Source of the DNA: Luteolibacter sp.
Lineage (GTDB): Bacteria; Verrucomicrobiota; Verrucomicrobiia; Verrucomicrobiales; Akkermansiaceae
DNA: 64,000 bases
Assembly: GCA_030696085.1 (NCBI GenBank)
Contig: JAUYNL010000060.1
Location: 1-64,000 of the forward strand
Direction: 5' to 3'
The stretch's first letter is position 1; each line of letters opens with the position of its first letter. The notes below the pieces were generated by a model. The model was not told the DNA's origin. It worked only from the letters and a program-made list of their open reading frames with translations, and searched no databases. Made by a program: the position numbers and the translations under genes. This document shows positions 55,558 through 63,536 of the stretch, piece after piece.

Positions 55558-57361
55558 TCTCCGCCTCGATCCCGGCGTGCTTGTGCATGCCGAACCGGGA
55601 ACCGGCGATCCTCTTGGCATGGATTTGATCTCCCGACTGGCGAATGAAATTTTCTCCAGCCGTCCCAATCAGGAGCCCTCGTTGTCCGATTCGCCGGTTT
55701 CTCCTCCTTCCACGGTGGCTGGCATGCCCGGTCATGCGCCAAGCGCGCCCGTGGTGCCGTCCTCCGCTTCTCCGGCGGCGAACTCCAACCAGATCGATCT
55801 ATCAGGAGGTTTCCCCTCCAGTCATTCGCCGGACGCCCCGCCTCCGGTGCATCCGAAGGTCGTGGGTGCGGAACCTGAGAAGGAAGTTCCCGGAGGGAAC
55901 ACTCCCCAGGGCGGCCACATTCCTGGCACCAACGAGACCCATGAATTCGGCGAGCCCTACTTCTCATCGAAGACCTTTGGTTCGGGGGCGGGGACGCCCG
56001 ATGCAAGTAGTCCTTCGGAGTTGGCGGGGGCCGCATTTCCCGACACCGAACCTCAATTCTATTTCATCAAGGGGGTGGAATCGGTGGAAACCTTCGGCGT
56101 TCCCAGGGATATCGGTTTTCCTTCCGCCAATCCGGTGGCGTCCTCCGCCACTTTCGATGTTGAGGGTGTCCGCAAGGATTTCCCCGCCCTGCATCAACTG
56201 GTCAATGGCCGCCCGCTGGTCTGGCTCGATAACGCCGCAACCACACACAAGCCGCAAAGCGTGCTCGATGCGACGTCCGGCTTCTATGGCCGCGACAACT
56301 CGAACATCCACCGCGCCGCGCATACCCTGGCCGGCCGATCCACCGAGCTCTTCGAGGCCGGGCGGGAAAAAGTCCGCCAGTTTCTCGGTGCCGGAGACGC
56401 CAAGGAAATCGTCTTTGTCAGGGGCACGACCGAGGCCATCAATCTGGTCGCCCAGAGTTATGGCAAACAACACATCGGCGCGAACGACGAGATCATCCTC
56501 AGCACTCTGGAACACCACGCGAACATCGTGCCATGGCAGATCCTCGCGGAACAAACCGGCGCGGTGCTCCGCGTGATCCCAGCCAATGACCGCGGCGAAC
56601 TGATGCTCGAGGAGCTTCCGAAGTTGTTCACCGCACGAACCAGGATCGTCTCCGTCACCCAGGTTTCAAACGCCTTGGGCACCATCAATCCGGTGGAGGA
56701 AATCATCGCCATCGCCCACGGTTACGGAGTTCCCGTGCTGGTAGATGGTGCGCAATCCACACCACACATGCCAGTCAACGTGCAGGCGATGGACGCGGAT
56801 TTCTTCGTGTTTTCCGGCCACAAGGTATTCGGACCGACCGGAATCGGAGCCCTCTATGGCAAGTCCCATCTGCTGGAGGCCATGCCCCCGTGGCAGGGTG
56901 GCGGCCACATGATCCGGGACGTGCGCTTTGAAAAAACCATCTATAACAGCGCACCTGAAAAATTCGAAGCCGGCACCCCGGACATCGCCGGTGTCGTCGG
57001 TCTCGGCGCCGCCATTGATTACCTGTTTGGCATCGGAATTCCGGCGATCGCGGCATACGAGCACACGCTGCTCGATTACGCGACCGCAGCTCTGGCCTCC
57101 GTTCCCGGCATCCGGCCGATCGGCACTGCACGGCACAAGGCCAGCGTTCTCGGTTTCATCATTCCCGGCATCGATAACGACAGGATCGCCAAGCACCTCG
57201 ATCAGGATGGCATCGCCGTCCGTGCGGGGCACCATTGCGCCCTGCCCGCACTCAGGCACTTCGGTGTGGAAAGCACGGTGCGTCCGTCTCTGGCGTTTTA
57301 CAACACCTACGCGGAAGTTGACGCTCTGATCCAATCTCTGCACCGGATCGCGCGGCGTTGA
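55550..57361 (+). CDS. Cysteine desulfurase with N-terminal encapsulin cargo-loading extension
   Basis: The 603-residue protein has two parts. Residues ~1-200 are Pro/Ser/Ala-rich and disordered-looking. Short motif islands (PLGMDLISRLANEIFS, HEFGEPYFSSKTF, EPQFYFIKGVESVETFGVPR) fit a cargo-loading domain recognised by the shell. From ~201 it is a SufS/CsdA-type desulfurase: VWLDNAATTHKP, FVRGTTEAINLVAQSY, STLEHHANIVPWQ, FFVFSGHKVFGPTGIGALYG with PLP Lys425, and VRAGHHCALPAL with catalytic Cys563. It takes sulfur from cysteine, leaving alanine, presumably inside the shell. Its ATG overlaps the shell stop codon. The pairing is the defining Family 2A arrangement. Confidence 0.95.
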   Translation: MSNLRLDPGVLVHAEPGTGDPLGMDLISRLANEIFSSRPNQEPSLSDSPVSPPSTVAGMPGHAPSAPVVPSSASPAANSNQIDLSGGFPSSHSPDAPPPVHPKVVGAEPEKEVPGGNTPQGGHIPGTNETHEFGEPYFSSKTFGSGAGTPDASSPSELAGAAFPDTEPQFYFIKGVESVETFGVPRDIGFPSANPVASSATFDVEGVRKDFPALHQLVNGRPLVWLDNAATTHKPQSVLDATSGFYGRDNSNIHRAAHTLAGRSTELFEAGREKVRQFLGAGDAKEIVFVRGTTEAINLVAQSYGKQHIGANDEIILSTLEHHANIVPWQILAEQTGAVLRVIPANDRGELMLEELPKLFTARTRIVSVTQVSNALGTINPVEEIIAIAHGYGVPVLVDGAQSTPHMPVNVQAMDADFFVFSGHKVFGPTGIGALYGKSHLLEAMPPWQGGGHMIRDVRFEKTIYNSAPEKFEAGTPDIAGVVGLGAAIDYLFGIGIPAIAAYEHTLLDYATAALASVPGIRPIGTARHKASVLGFIIPGIDNDRIAKHLDQDGIAVRAGHHCALPALRHFGVESTVRPSLAFYNTYAEVDALIQSLHRIARR

Positions 57362-57375
57362 TCCACCTATCCGCC

Positions 57376-57846
57376 ATGATTGGACTCCAGATTCCCGGCT
57401 TCGGAGACATCGATCTCAAGCACCTTGTGCTTGATTATAACGGCACCCTCGCGCTGGATGGAACCCTCATGTTAGGTGCTGGCGAAGCACTCCGGCTGCT
57501 TGCCGGAAAAATGGAAATCCATGTCATCACCGCCGATACCTTCGCCCTTGCCCGGAAACACCTTTCCGGCCTGCCCCTCAGTCTGACGATCCTTCCGGAA
57601 ACATCCCAGGCCGAAGCCAAACTCGAATACATCCGCCAGCTCGGAGCCCAATCCGTGGTCGCGATCGGCAACGGTCGCAACGACCGTGAAATGCTCCGGG
57701 CCGCTGCCATCGGCATATTCCTGTTCCAGAAGGAAGGTGGCTCGGTGGATGCTCTCAAAAGTGCCGACATCATTTCCGTGAATCTCCTCGATGCGCTCGG
57801 GCTGCTCAGCCATCCGCAGCGCCTCGTCGCCACCCTCAGATCCTGA
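57376..57846 (+). CDS. HAD-superfamily protein (soluble P-type-ATPase-like, COG4087)
   Basis: The 156-residue protein carries HAD motifs. Motif I is LVLDYNGTLALDG, in which the usual second Asp (acid/base) is Asn. A Thr lies after HVITAD in the motif II region, and a C-terminal VVAIGNGRNDREMLRAA resembles motif IV. The family is named for likeness to the P-type ATPase catalytic domain, but its substrate is unknown. It starts 14 nt after the desulfurase and ends 7 nt before the SAT gene, so it is embedded in the encapsulin operon. The Asn substitution could lower phosphatase turnover. An ATG at 57376 is preferred over an upstream TTG. Confidence 0.82.
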   Translation: MIGLQIPGFGDIDLKHLVLDYNGTLALDGTLMLGAGEALRLLAGKMEIHVITADTFALARKHLSGLPLSLTILPETSQAEAKLEYIRQLGAQSVVAIGNGRNDREMLRAAAIGIFLFQKEGGSVDALKSADIISVNLLDALGLLSHPQRLVATLRS

Positions 57847-57853
57847 TCGTTCC

Positions 57854-58810
57854 ATGAACAAGAATCCCCCTCATCTGGCCGCCTTCGAGCCTGTGTCGGT
57901 ATCGCAGTACGACGATGTCGTCACCAAGATGCTGGCGTCCTACCAGAATTTCGGAGGGCTCAACAACAGCGATTCACTCAATCTCCCCTCGAAACACGCC
58001 ATCGGGGAAATCTGCGAGAAACTGCTCCAGCTCCTGTTTCCGGGATTTCACGACAACGACGTCGTTCACGACGGTTCGCTTTCCGATCTTACATCGAGAC
58101 GTCTCACCGATGTGATTGTCCGCCTTGAAGATCAGGTGCGCAAAAGCGTGCGCGTCGGCAATTCGAGAAGACCCACCGGGAAAACCGGTCCGATCATCCA
58201 GAAATTCTGCAAGGCGCTCCACATCGTCCGCGAAATTCTCGTGACCGACATCGAGGCCGCGTACAACAACGACCCCTCGGCTCGCAGCCATGAGGAAATC
58301 ATCCTTTCCTATCCGTTCATCGAGGCCATCTCCATCCAGCGTCTCGCCCATCGGCTGTACCGGGCCGGAGCGCCGATGATTCCGCGGATGATGACGGAAT
58401 GGGCCCACGGCCGGACCGGCATCGACATCCACCCTGGAGCCAGCATCGGCGCACACTTCTTCATCGACCACGGCACCGGCGTGGTCATCGGGGAAACCTG
58501 CAAGATCGGCAACCACTGCAAGATCTATCACGGCGTCACCCTCGGCGCGCGAACCTTCGTCAAGGATGGTTCCGGTCACGTCATCAAGGGGCTCAAGCGC
58601 CACCCCAACCTCGGCGACAACGTAACCGTCTATCCGAACTCCACCATCCTTGGCGGAGAAACCACCATCGGTTCCAATTCAACCATCGGCGCCAATGTCT
58701 TCCTGATGCACAGTGTTCCCGCCGACACGCTGGTGATCTACGAAGAGAAAAGCCTTTCGATTCTCACCAAGACCAACCGGCCGTCGTCCGATCTCGACTG
58801 GTCCATTTAA
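57854..58810 (+). CDS. Serine O-acetyltransferase, EpsC-type
   Basis: SAT acetylates serine to O-acetylserine, the substrate of cysteine synthase. The 318-residue chain has an alpha-helical N-terminal domain and a left-handed beta-helix (about 190-300) with hexapeptide repeats: IDIHPGASIGAHFFIDHGTG, VVIGETCKIGNHCKIYHGVT and GDNVTVYPNSTILGGETTIG. The length and the FVKDGSG-KRHPN insertion match the long EpsC subgroup rather than enteric CysE. The chain ends DLDWSI. A terminal Ile is the residue SATs insert into the cysteine synthase active site. It is next to a cysteine synthase gene, 21 nt away. Confidence 0.93.
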   Translation: MNKNPPHLAAFEPVSVSQYDDVVTKMLASYQNFGGLNNSDSLNLPSKHAIGEICEKLLQLLFPGFHDNDVVHDGSLSDLTSRRLTDVIVRLEDQVRKSVRVGNSRRPTGKTGPIIQKFCKALHIVREILVTDIEAAYNNDPSARSHEEIILSYPFIEAISIQRLAHRLYRAGAPMIPRMMTEWAHGRTGIDIHPGASIGAHFFIDHGTGVVIGETCKIGNHCKIYHGVTLGARTFVKDGSGHVIKGLKRHPNLGDNVTVYPNSTILGGETTIGSNSTIGANVFLMHSVPADTLVIYEEKSLSILTKTNRPSSDLDWSI

Positions 58811-58831
58811 AGAACATTCCCCTACGGTACC

Positions 58832-59836
58832 ATGAGCAGTCATCCGGTCTATCAGAGCCTCGACCATCATGTCGGAGGCACCCCGTTGATCCGCCTGAAG
58901 CGCCTATCCGAACTCACCGGATGTGAGATTCTCGGCAAGGCGGAGTTCATGAATCCGGGTGGCTCCGTCAAGGATCGCGCGGCATGGGGCATCATCACCC
59001 GTGCCGAGGAACAGGGTTTGCTGTTACCCGGACAAACCATCGTCGAGGGCACGGCCGGCAATACCGGCATTGGCCTGACGGTCATCGGCAGGGCGCGAGG
59101 GCACGACACGGTCATCGTCATTCCAGAGACCCAGGCGCCGGAGAAAATCCGCATCCTCGAAACGCTCGGTGCCGATGTCATCACCGTGCCTGCCAAGCCC
59201 TACACCGATCCTGGAAACTACAATCATATCGCAAGTGATCTCGCTGAAAAGAATGGCTGGTTCTGGGCCAACCAGTTCGACAACACGGCGAACCGCGAGG
59301 CACATTTCCGCACGACAGGACCGGAAATCTGGCGGCAGACCGCCGGCACGGTGAATGCATTCGCCGCTTCGGTTGGCACCGGCGGCACACTGGTGGGCAC
59401 CTCGCAGTTTCTCAAATCCAAAAATTCCAACATCGCCTCGATTTGCGCGGATCCTTATGGGGCCGCCATCTGGTCCTGGTTCACCCATGGCCATCTCGAT
59501 GAAGACGACGGCGACTCGTTCGCCGAAGGAATCGGGCAGGGCCGGATCACCAAAAACCTCGAGGGTTTTCAAACCGATGCCGCCTACCGCATCGCCGATC
59601 AGACGGCGCTCACCATCATCCATCATCTGCTTCACGAGGGACTCTGCCTCGGGCTTTCCAGCGGCATCAACATCGCCGCCGCCGTGCGCTACGCCATGGA
59701 ACACGGTCCCGGTCTTACCATCGTCACGATCCTCTGCGATTCCGGGTTGAAATACGAATCGAAGATCTACAACCAGGAATGGCTGTTCGACAATGAGTTC
59801 GACACCGACCTGCCACTGGAATCCGTGCTCGGATGA
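58832..59836 (+). CDS. Cysteine synthase (second, encapsulin-linked copy)
   Basis: The 334-residue PLP enzyme has VGGTPLIRLKRLSE, NPGGSVKDRAAWG with PLP Lys47, VEGTAGNTGIGLTVIG, FAASVGTGGTLVGTSQFL and LGLSSGINIAAAVRYA. It differs clearly from the 50.6-kb CysK (TAGNTG rather than TSGNTG, a longer middle, an acidic C-terminus) and belongs to another branch of the family. With the SAT before it, it can turn serine and sulfide into cysteine, feeding the encapsulated desulfurase or recapturing sulfide from it. It is the last gene of the operon. Confidence 0.92.
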   Translation: MSSHPVYQSLDHHVGGTPLIRLKRLSELTGCEILGKAEFMNPGGSVKDRAAWGIITRAEEQGLLLPGQTIVEGTAGNTGIGLTVIGRARGHDTVIVIPETQAPEKIRILETLGADVITVPAKPYTDPGNYNHIASDLAEKNGWFWANQFDNTANREAHFRTTGPEIWRQTAGTVNAFAASVGTGGTLVGTSQFLKSKNSNIASICADPYGAAIWSWFTHGHLDEDDGDSFAEGIGQGRITKNLEGFQTDAAYRIADQTALTIIHHLLHEGLCLGLSSGINIAAAVRYAMEHGPGLTIVTILCDSGLKYESKIYNQEWLFDNEFDTDLPLESVLG

Positions 59837-59859
59837 GCCAGTCGAACAGGAAAATCAGA

Positions 59860-60055
59860 TCATGAAATCCGGTTCCGCCTGCGGGGGAATGAATTTCTTG
59901 ATTTCCTTGGCGCGTTGCTCCAGCGACATGTGGCGGATTTGGTGAACGACTTCGGGTTCCAAGCCCGCCGATGTATTGGGTGGCGGAAAGCGCGACGACG
60001 TCCGCGCCGTGGTCGATGGGCTCCATGAGCCCGATGCCCGCCGTCTTTATCCACC
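59860..60055 (-). pseudogene. Decayed MetY-like (O-acetylhomoserine sulfhydrylase) fragment
   Basis: The minus strand at about 59980-60055 reads WWIKTAGIGLMEPIDHGADV, then VALSATQYIGGLGT. This resembles the PLP-lysine region of Cys/Met-metabolism enzymes ([23 protein letters not shown]), with Gln where the catalytic Lys belongs. One base later another frame reads GLEPEVVHQIRHMSLEQRAK, then EIKKFIPPQAEPDFMI and a stop near 59860, a different short C-terminal piece. Both look like scraps of former genes. The family call rests on a short match. Confidence 0.45.
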
Positions 60056-60107
60056 ACGATTCATCCGCCGTTGGGTGTGACCTCCGGTCCGGTCCGAGGC
60101 AATCCCC

Positions 60108-63100
60108 TCAAGGATCCACCCGCAGGCGCAGGAAGACTTCGGGCGAGGCTGATGGTTGCGGGGTGACGGTGACTTGATCGATCTCCGGCAGTTCCGGGTG
60201 GGAGACGACCATCGTGCTGCCGATGACCGGCAGCCAGTTGGCGAGGGTTTCGGATTGCTCGACAACATAGGCGCTGGCGGGAATACCGCTTCTGCGACGA
60301 TTGAAAATGAAGGTGTTTTCCAGCCCGAGGCGGGGGGCGATGGAGCTGCTAGATGATGTTGGATTTCCTCCGAGGGCATATTCCAGGGTAGTGGAAAAGC
60401 CGTCGGCATCGAGGTCGTCCGACCAGTCAGCGGCGGTGGGAGCCGAGTTTCCAGTGTGGCGGAAGTGCCAGATGGTGGCGGCGGTCTCCGTTGGTGAAAT
60501 GGCCGCGAGCGTGGCGATTTCCGCAGCGCCCAGGTCCCGCGGGTAGATGCGCACGTCATCGAGGATTCCGCGGAATGGGCGCGAGGCATCGGTCGCCCAA
60601 TTTCCGAAGGTGATGTCGTTGGTGTTGCCGGTGTTGATCGCCGTGCTGGAGGCCGCACCGCCTTCATAGACATTGGTGGCGGCCTGGCCGTTGAGGTATC
60701 CGACTGGCGAACCAATCGTGCCATTGGTGGGGACGACAATCGCCACATGGACCCAGCCCGCACCGCGCGGGTCGGAAATCGTCGCGGAGTCGAAGTTCAC
60801 GCCTCCGCCGTTGAATTCGACGCGGAAACGGTAGCCGGTGCTGTGGTTGAGGTTGATATCGAAGCGGCGGCCGTTGTTGGTTCCGGAGCCGTTGGAGGCA
60901 CCCCAGGAGATGAGGGTGGAGCGGATGCCACTGCCTTGATCCGCATCGGCATTGACCCAGAAAGCGACGGTCCTGGCGGCGGTGCCAACCACCCCTTTCT
61001 GGCCGGCGAGGGTGACTTTTTCCGTGGTGGCCGCGCTGTTGAAGCGGAGGCCGCCGGAAAGTTTTCCCGCAGTCCAGCCGGGGGAGGAAAAGTTCGCCAG
61101 AGTTCCCAGCGGGCGGCCGCCGGCTTCGGAGGCGGTCACACCGGATGTTTCATCGAGGGGAAACCAGAGATCGCTGTTGGAGGCAAATACCTCGACGCGG
61201 ACCGGGGCGCTGGCCTGGGATTGGCCATCGGTGATTGTGTAGGTGAACTCGTCCTTGCCATAGAATCCGGCGCGGGGAGTGTAGGTGACGGAGGACCCGT
61301 CAAGCGCGGCGCTTCCGTTCTGCGGCTGGCTGACGGAAACAAGCGCCAACGGGGCGGGCGTTCCGTCGTCCGTGTCATTGGCGAGCACCGCGATGCTCAC
61401 AGGATTCCCGCCAGTGGTGGAGGCATTGTCCGGGAGGGCGCTTGGGGGGATGGGAACCGGAATCCCTTCACGGAAGTAGGCGCTGGCCGGGATGCTTTGT
61501 TTTGCGATTCCGGGCCCGGACCATTGCAAGTCCAGATGGGGAAGTGCGGCGCTGCCTCGGCGGTAATGGATGCGGATGGGATGGTAGCCGGCCTTGAGCG
61601 GAATGCCGCCGGATGCCTTTTCGGTCCCTGCGCTATAGCCGAAGTCGGCATCGATGAGCTGGGCGTCATGCAAGCGGACGAAGGCTCCGGTGTCGGTGCT
61701 GAGATGGAAATCATAAGTGCCATCCGCCGGGATGAAAAGGTATCCGGTGAAGCTCAGACCGACGTCATCGGCGCGGGTGGCGACGGAAAGATCCGGAAAG
61801 CCCACGGTGCCGGTTGCCGTCGCGGTTTCGTTTTCCCAGCCGGGGACCCAGGGAGCGGCCTTTTCATAGGCGCTGTAGTCGAGGCCTTGGACGACTGCAG
61901 GCGGAGCGGCGGGCGGAACCAGCGCCGTGTCATAGGGCCGGGAAACTCCGCCACCGGCTCGGCGGACCTGGAGCACGCGGTCCTTCATGCGTTGCTGGAG
62001 ACCGACGAAAAAGGCGCTGCTTCCCGCCAGATTGGTCGTTTCCCCGGGATCGTTGAGGGTGTCATAAATCTGGAAGTCATCCGCGGCGGAGGTGACGTTG
62101 TAGCGGATGCCCTTGTAGCCCTCCAGATGGATGACCTGTTCCTGATTGCGGGTGGCTCCGCGGCGCGACGTTTCAAACTCGGCATAGGACGGCGTGCTGC
62201 CAGCGAAGTTGTATTCAACGTAAATGGTGCCCGGTTTCTGAACACCGGTTCCGGTGAGAGTCGGCACCAGGGAAACCCCATCCGCCCTTGCTGGAATGGC
62301 CACACCGGCAAGCTCGGCAAAGGTGGGCAGCCAGTCATGGAACTGTGAGGGATTCGACGAGATGCCACCCGCCGCGATGTGGCCGGGCCAGCGGACGATG
62401 GCGGGCTCGCGGATGCCGCCTTCCCAGGTATCCCGCTTGATGCCATCCAGCGGCCCGAAGGAATCGAAGAAGGTGGGATTGTAGGCAAAGGAACCACCGG
62501 AGCCCGCCTCGTTGTGAGGGCCGTTATCCGAAGTGAACACGATGAGCGTGTTGTTCCGGATGCCCAGGTCCGCGAGTGTCTGGTCGAGGTCCGCGATGGC
62601 ATCGTCGAGGCGGCGGATCATCGTGGCATGGCGCTTGGCGTAGGCCGGCCAGGCGATTTCCGCCGTGGCCGGATTGTTGTCATCATCGTAGGTGGCATTT
62701 TCATAATCCGGATGAATCCACGAGTTGATGGTGCCGCTGGCGGTGTTGATGACGGCCCCGGGAGTGCCGGTCCATTGAAGTCCGCCTGAGAGTCCCTTGC
62801 CGGGCGGGTAGGCCTGGGTCGGCACGTCGAGCCGGGCGTGGGGTGCGGTGAACGGAAGATACAGGAAAAAAGGTTGTGAGGGGGCGGTTTCCTGATGGTT
62901 GGCAATCCACTTCTTGGCGCGCGCGGCGATGAGGTCGGTGGAATAGCTCTTGTCAAGATCGGCGGTGATTTCGGTGGTGCCTTCATAGACGTTGGCACCG
63001 CTTTCCTTGGGGTAGTGGTAGTGGGCATCGCCGTGTTCCAGATAGCCGAAGAAATCGTCGAAACCCCTCAGTTCCGGTCGCGCCGGGGCGGGCAGTCCGC

Positions 63101-63515
63101 TGCCCTGAAGTCCGTATTTTCCGATGAGAGCGGTGGCATAGCCCGCCTGCTTGAGGACCGAGGCGAGCGTGTGGTTGTTTTCCAGAGCCTTGTCGAATTG
63201 GTTGTCCCGCACATTGGCGTGCCCCTGATGGACTCCGAGCAGCAGCGAGGCCCGCGAGGGAGCGCAAACGGGGGCCGGGCTGTAGTGACGCCGCAATTGG
63301 AGGCCGGAGGCGGCGATCGCATCGAGATTCGGTGTGGCAAAGGCCGGGGTGGCGCGGTTGGTGGCGAAGTTGCGGCTGTTCTGATAGAAAACGCCGAGGT
63401 CGCCCCAGCCCAGATCATCCGCGAGGATGAAGAGGATGTGGGGTCTGGGTGCCTGTGCGGCGGCGAATAGGGCTGACGCCGCAAGGAGGAATGCACTGGA
63501 GAATCCGGATTTCAT
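60108..63515 (-). CDS. Secreted multidomain sulfatase (arylsulfatase family)
   Basis: The 1135-residue exported enzyme has a signal peptide (FLLAASALFAAAQ) and a sulfatase domain (~24-520). Metal-site ILADDLGWGDLG is followed by VCAPSRASLLLG, in which Cys84 is the residue converted to formylglycine. IGKYGLQGSG and VFTSDNGPHNEAG also fit. A PA14-like carbohydrate-binding domain (~545-681), a Big/cadherin-like domain (~695-782), a LamG/concanavalin-like domain (~785-998) and a C-terminal Ca-loop module (~1033-1135, DLDADGFSTTLEYALGG, VVEQSETLANW) follow. It probably removes sulfate from an extracellular polysaccharide, which could supply the sulfate uptake operon nearby. Substrate and exact class are not determinable. 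Confidence 0.92.
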   Translation of the reverse strand: MKSGFSSAFLLAASALFAAAQAPRPHILFILADDLGWGDLGVFYQNSRNFATNRATPAFATPNLDAIAASGLQLRRHYSPAPVCAPSRASLLLGVHQGHANVRDNQFDKALENNHTLASVLKQAGYATALIGKYGLQGSGLPAPARPELRGFDDFFGYLEHGDAHYHYPKESGANVYEGTTEITADLDKSYSTDLIAARAKKWIANHQETAPSQPFFLYLPFTAPHARLDVPTQAYPPGKGLSGGLQWTGTPGAVINTASGTINSWIHPDYENATYDDDNNPATAEIAWPAYAKRHATMIRRLDDAIADLDQTLADLGIRNNTLIVFTSDNGPHNEAGSGGSFAYNPTFFDSFGPLDGIKRDTWEGGIREPAIVRWPGHIAAGGISSNPSQFHDWLPTFAELAGVAIPARADGVSLVPTLTGTGVQKPGTIYVEYNFAGSTPSYAEFETSRRGATRNQEQVIHLEGYKGIRYNVTSAADDFQIYDTLNDPGETTNLAGSSAFFVGLQQRMKDRVLQVRRAGGGVSRPYDTALVPPAAPPAVVQGLDYSAYEKAAPWVPGWENETATATGTVGFPDLSVATRADDVGLSFTGYLFIPADGTYDFHLSTDTGAFVRLHDAQLIDADFGYSAGTEKASGGIPLKAGYHPIRIHYRRGSAALPHLDLQWSGPGIAKQSIPASAYFREGIPVPIPPSALPDNASTTGGNPVSIAVLANDTDDGTPAPLALVSVSQPQNGSAALDGSSVTYTPRAGFYGKDEFTYTITDGQSQASAPVRVEVFASNSDLWFPLDETSGVTASEAGGRPLGTLANFSSPGWTAGKLSGGLRFNSAATTEKVTLAGQKGVVGTAARTVAFWVNADADQGSGIRSTLISWGASNGSGTNNGRRFDINLNHSTGYRFRVEFNGGGVNFDSATISDPRGAGWVHVAIVVPTNGTIGSPVGYLNGQAATNVYEGGAASSTAINTGNTNDITFGNWATDASRPFRGILDDVRIYPRDLGAAEIATLAAISPTETAATIWHFRHTGNSAPTAADWSDDLDADGFSTTLEYALGGNPTSSSSSIAPRLGLENTFIFNRRRSGIPASAYVVEQSETLANWLPVIGSTMVVSHPELPEIDQVTVTPQPSASPEVFLRLRVDP

Positions 63516-63536
63516 GGGCGTGGTGCGGCAGGGATT

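Noticed and set aside
60747-62348. 533-codon plus-strand open frame opposite the sulfatase
   Set aside because: Its translation is Gly/Ala/Arg-rich without motifs and lies wholly antisense to a well-supported enzyme, which is typical of GC-rich coding DNA.
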